A stretch of DNA of 64,000 nucleotides, from contig NZ_SMMA01000064.1 of NCBI RefSeq assembly GCF_009711345.1, positions 248,001 through 312,000 of the forward strand. Direction: 5' to 3'. Every line of letters begins with the position of its first letter. Positions within the stretch are counted from its first letter, which is position 1. The notes beneath the pieces are model-generated. The model was not told the origin of the DNA. It searched no databases and saw only the letters and a program-made list of their open reading frames with translations. Source of the stretch: Pseudovibrio flavus. GTDB lineage: Bacteria; Pseudomonadota; Alphaproteobacteria; Rhizobiales; Stappiaceae. The position numbers and the translations under genes were made by a program. Positions 62,891-64,000 of the stretch are shown piece after piece.

Positions 62891-64000
62891 ATGTTTCAAT
62901 CAGCAGATCTCCCGCAAAACATCAGTAAAGAGGATTTTGAGGCGCGCTTGCCGGCGCTAAGGGAAGAGCTGCTGGATGCGCAGCATAAGCTGCAGGAAAA
63001 CAAGGACTTTGCCGTTGTAATTGTAATGGCGGGTCTCGATGGTGCCGGTAAAGGCGCAGCTATCTCGCGCCTTTATGAGTGGATGGATACCCGCTACCTG
63101 TTTTGTAATGCCTACCCTGAAAAGCGAAGCGAAGAAGAAAAGCTGCGCCCGCGAATGTGGCGCTATTGGCGCGATTTGCCAGCACGCGGTGAAGTTTCTG
63201 TCGTTCTTGGCTCTTGGTATCAAAAGCCGCTGGGCAACTATGTTTATGGCAAGACAGATGATGATGGTTTGGAGCGCCAACTTTCGGCGATCAACCGCTT
63301 TGAGCGCATGCTCACCCATGAGAACGTCTTGCTTCTCAAATTCTGGTTCACCCTGCCAACAGATGAGCAGAAAAAGCGCCTTGATGGACTGAAAGGCTTT
63401 AAAAGCCATCGCCACTATTTTCAGGAATGGACCAACCTAGACAACCACCGCAAAGCCCAGTTGGCGGGTGAAAAGGCGGCGATACACACCAGCACCGGTT
63501 ATGCGCCGTGGGTCGTTATTCCATCGCAAGACCCTGAATATCGTGACCTTGCTATGGGCGAAACCATTGCCGATGCCATTACCCGCAAGCTTGAGGATGG
63601 TAAGTCTATTCCAAACTCTGCCCCTGCTGTGGTGAGCGGTATTTCCAAAACAAGCGCCGTTGATGCCATCGATCTATCAGCGACCTTGAGCAAGGATGAT
63701 TACAAGCAGCAGTTGGAGCACTGGCAAGACAGGGTTGCCCAGCTTATGGACAAGAAGCGTTTTCAAAAGCGCTCCCTTGTTTGCGTGTTCCAAGGCAACG
63801 ATGCGGCTGGCAAGGGCGGCGCGATCCGACGTCTTACCCGTTCCATGGACCCGCGCACCTATAAGGTCTATCCAATCGCCGCGCCTAGCGAAGAAGAGAA
63901 CCTGCATCCTTATCTCTGGCGCTTCTGGCGACGTATCCCGAAGAAAGGCCATGCCGCGATCTTTGATCGCTCTTGGTATGAGCGCATTCTGGTGGAGCGC
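62891..64000 (+). CDS. Polyphosphate:AMP phosphotransferase, tandem PPK2 domains (3' partial)
   Basis: The frame is open from ATG 62891 to the window end (370 codons) and continues outside. Two PPK2 kinase domains follow one another. The first has Walker A GLDGAGKGAAIS near residue 49, then RYLFCNAYPEKRSEEE and GSWYQKPLGNYV. The second has GNDAAGKGGAIRRL near residue 300, and APSEEENLHPYLWRFW and DRSWYERILVER. Tandem PPK2 proteins are polyphosphate:AMP phosphotransferases that make ADP from AMP and polyphosphate. The first domain has Gly-x-Tyr in the place where the second has the lid DRSWYER, so only the second may be active. The ATG follows GGTAGGCACC. Confidence 0.9.
   Translation, partial: MFQSADLPQNISKEDFEARLPALREELLDAQHKLQENKDFAVVIVMAGLDGAGKGAAISRLYEWMDTRYLFCNAYPEKRSEEEKLRPRMWRYWRDLPARGEVSVVLGSWYQKPLGNYVYGKTDDDGLERQLSAINRFERMLTHENVLLLKFWFTLPTDEQKKRLDGLKGFKSHRHYFQEWTNLDNHRKAQLAGEKAAIHTSTGYAPWVVIPSQDPEYRDLAMGETIADAITRKLEDGKSIPNSAPAVVSGISKTSAVDAIDLSATLSKDDYKQQLEHWQDRVAQLMDKKRFQKRSLVCVFQGNDAAGKGGAIRRLTRSMDPRTYKVYPIAAPSEEENLHPYLWRFWRRIPKKGHAAIFDRSWYERILVER

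Noticed and set aside
62662-62892. Small minus-strand frame of 76 codons upstream of the polyphosphate gene
   Set aside because: No ribosome site and no recognisable protein feature; it covers the expected promoter region.
1-64000. tRNA, rRNA, riboswitch, CRISPR or mobile element signals
   Set aside because: I found no cloverleaf with a T-loop sequence, no repeat-spacer series, no transposase or integrase, and no terminal inverted repeats.

Overview
The window reads as a stretch of core chromosome from an alphaproteobacterium, most likely of the order Hyphomicrobiales (Rhizobiales). The evidence is gene content and family type: an Irr-type Fur regulator, a malic enzyme with a phosphotransacetylase-like tail, GlnD, MmcB, a Tim44-like protein beside FxsA and MltA, an OlsB-like acyltransferase, a DUF2852 protein, a NolR/BigR-like ArsR regulator and intracellular PhaZ. 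Base composition looks moderate (I estimate low-to-mid fifties %GC), which would suit a marine member such as the Pseudovibrio/Stappiaceae group. That placement is inference. I saw no rRNA, tRNA, CRISPR array, prophage, integrase or insertion sequence.

Layout. 1-3.2 kb: 3' part of irr, nth, a DUF2244 membrane protein, an Ada-like alkyltransferase and a small XRE regulator. 3.2-18.8 kb: trpF-trpB, maeB, mutS, an extradiol dioxygenase, dut, a HAD phosphatase, cysK, then folC, accD and trpA, a DUF1127-like small gene, and trpS. 18.9-26.3 kb, all on the minus strand: murJ and glnD, then an overlapping operon timA-mltA-smr-xre. 26.5-34.8 kb: fxsA, an acyltransferase, a two-gene secreted module (DUF2092 plus an unknown), polA, a low-GC glycosyltransferase, and a MoeB-like E1 enzyme. 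34.9-40.9 kb: hrcA divergent from rph-rdgB-hemW, then phaZ and a DUF2852 membrane protein. 41-51 kb: a YgjP-like metalloprotease, a VOC protein, a class A penicillin-binding protein, an OlsB-like acyltransferase, a hybrid histidine kinase, comM and gshB. 51-57.5 kb: yraN, rsmI, an LpoA-like lipoprotein, coaBC, a GMC oxidoreductase and mmcB. 57.5-64 kb: an unusual alpha/beta-hydrolase protein, rhlE, a two-cysteine ArsR regulator, a DedA-PAP2-LssY fusion, and the 5' part of a tandem PPK2 polyphosphate:AMP phosphotransferase that runs off the end.

How the genes fit together. Several functional groups recur: DNA repair and replication (nth, ada-like, mutS, dut, polA, mmcB, rdgB), tryptophan and cysteine synthesis (trpF, trpB, trpA, trpS, cysK), cell-wall building and turnover (murJ, mltA, PBP1, LpoA-like), nitrogen signalling (glnD), storage polymers (phaZ, polyphosphate transferase), and membrane lipids or surface polysaccharide (olsB-like, glycosyltransferase, acyltransferase, DedA-PAP2). 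Many genes overlap by 4 nt or are separated by a few bases, and well-formed intrinsic terminators separate several units.

No clearly undescribed multi-gene system stands out. The points most worth checking are the DUF2092-plus-unknown secreted pair, the alpha/beta-hydrolase with a helical tail, a GntR-type operator before the DUF1127-like gene, an rhlE ribosome binding site held in a hairpin loop, the two-cysteine NolR/BigR-like regulator, and the split trp cluster.
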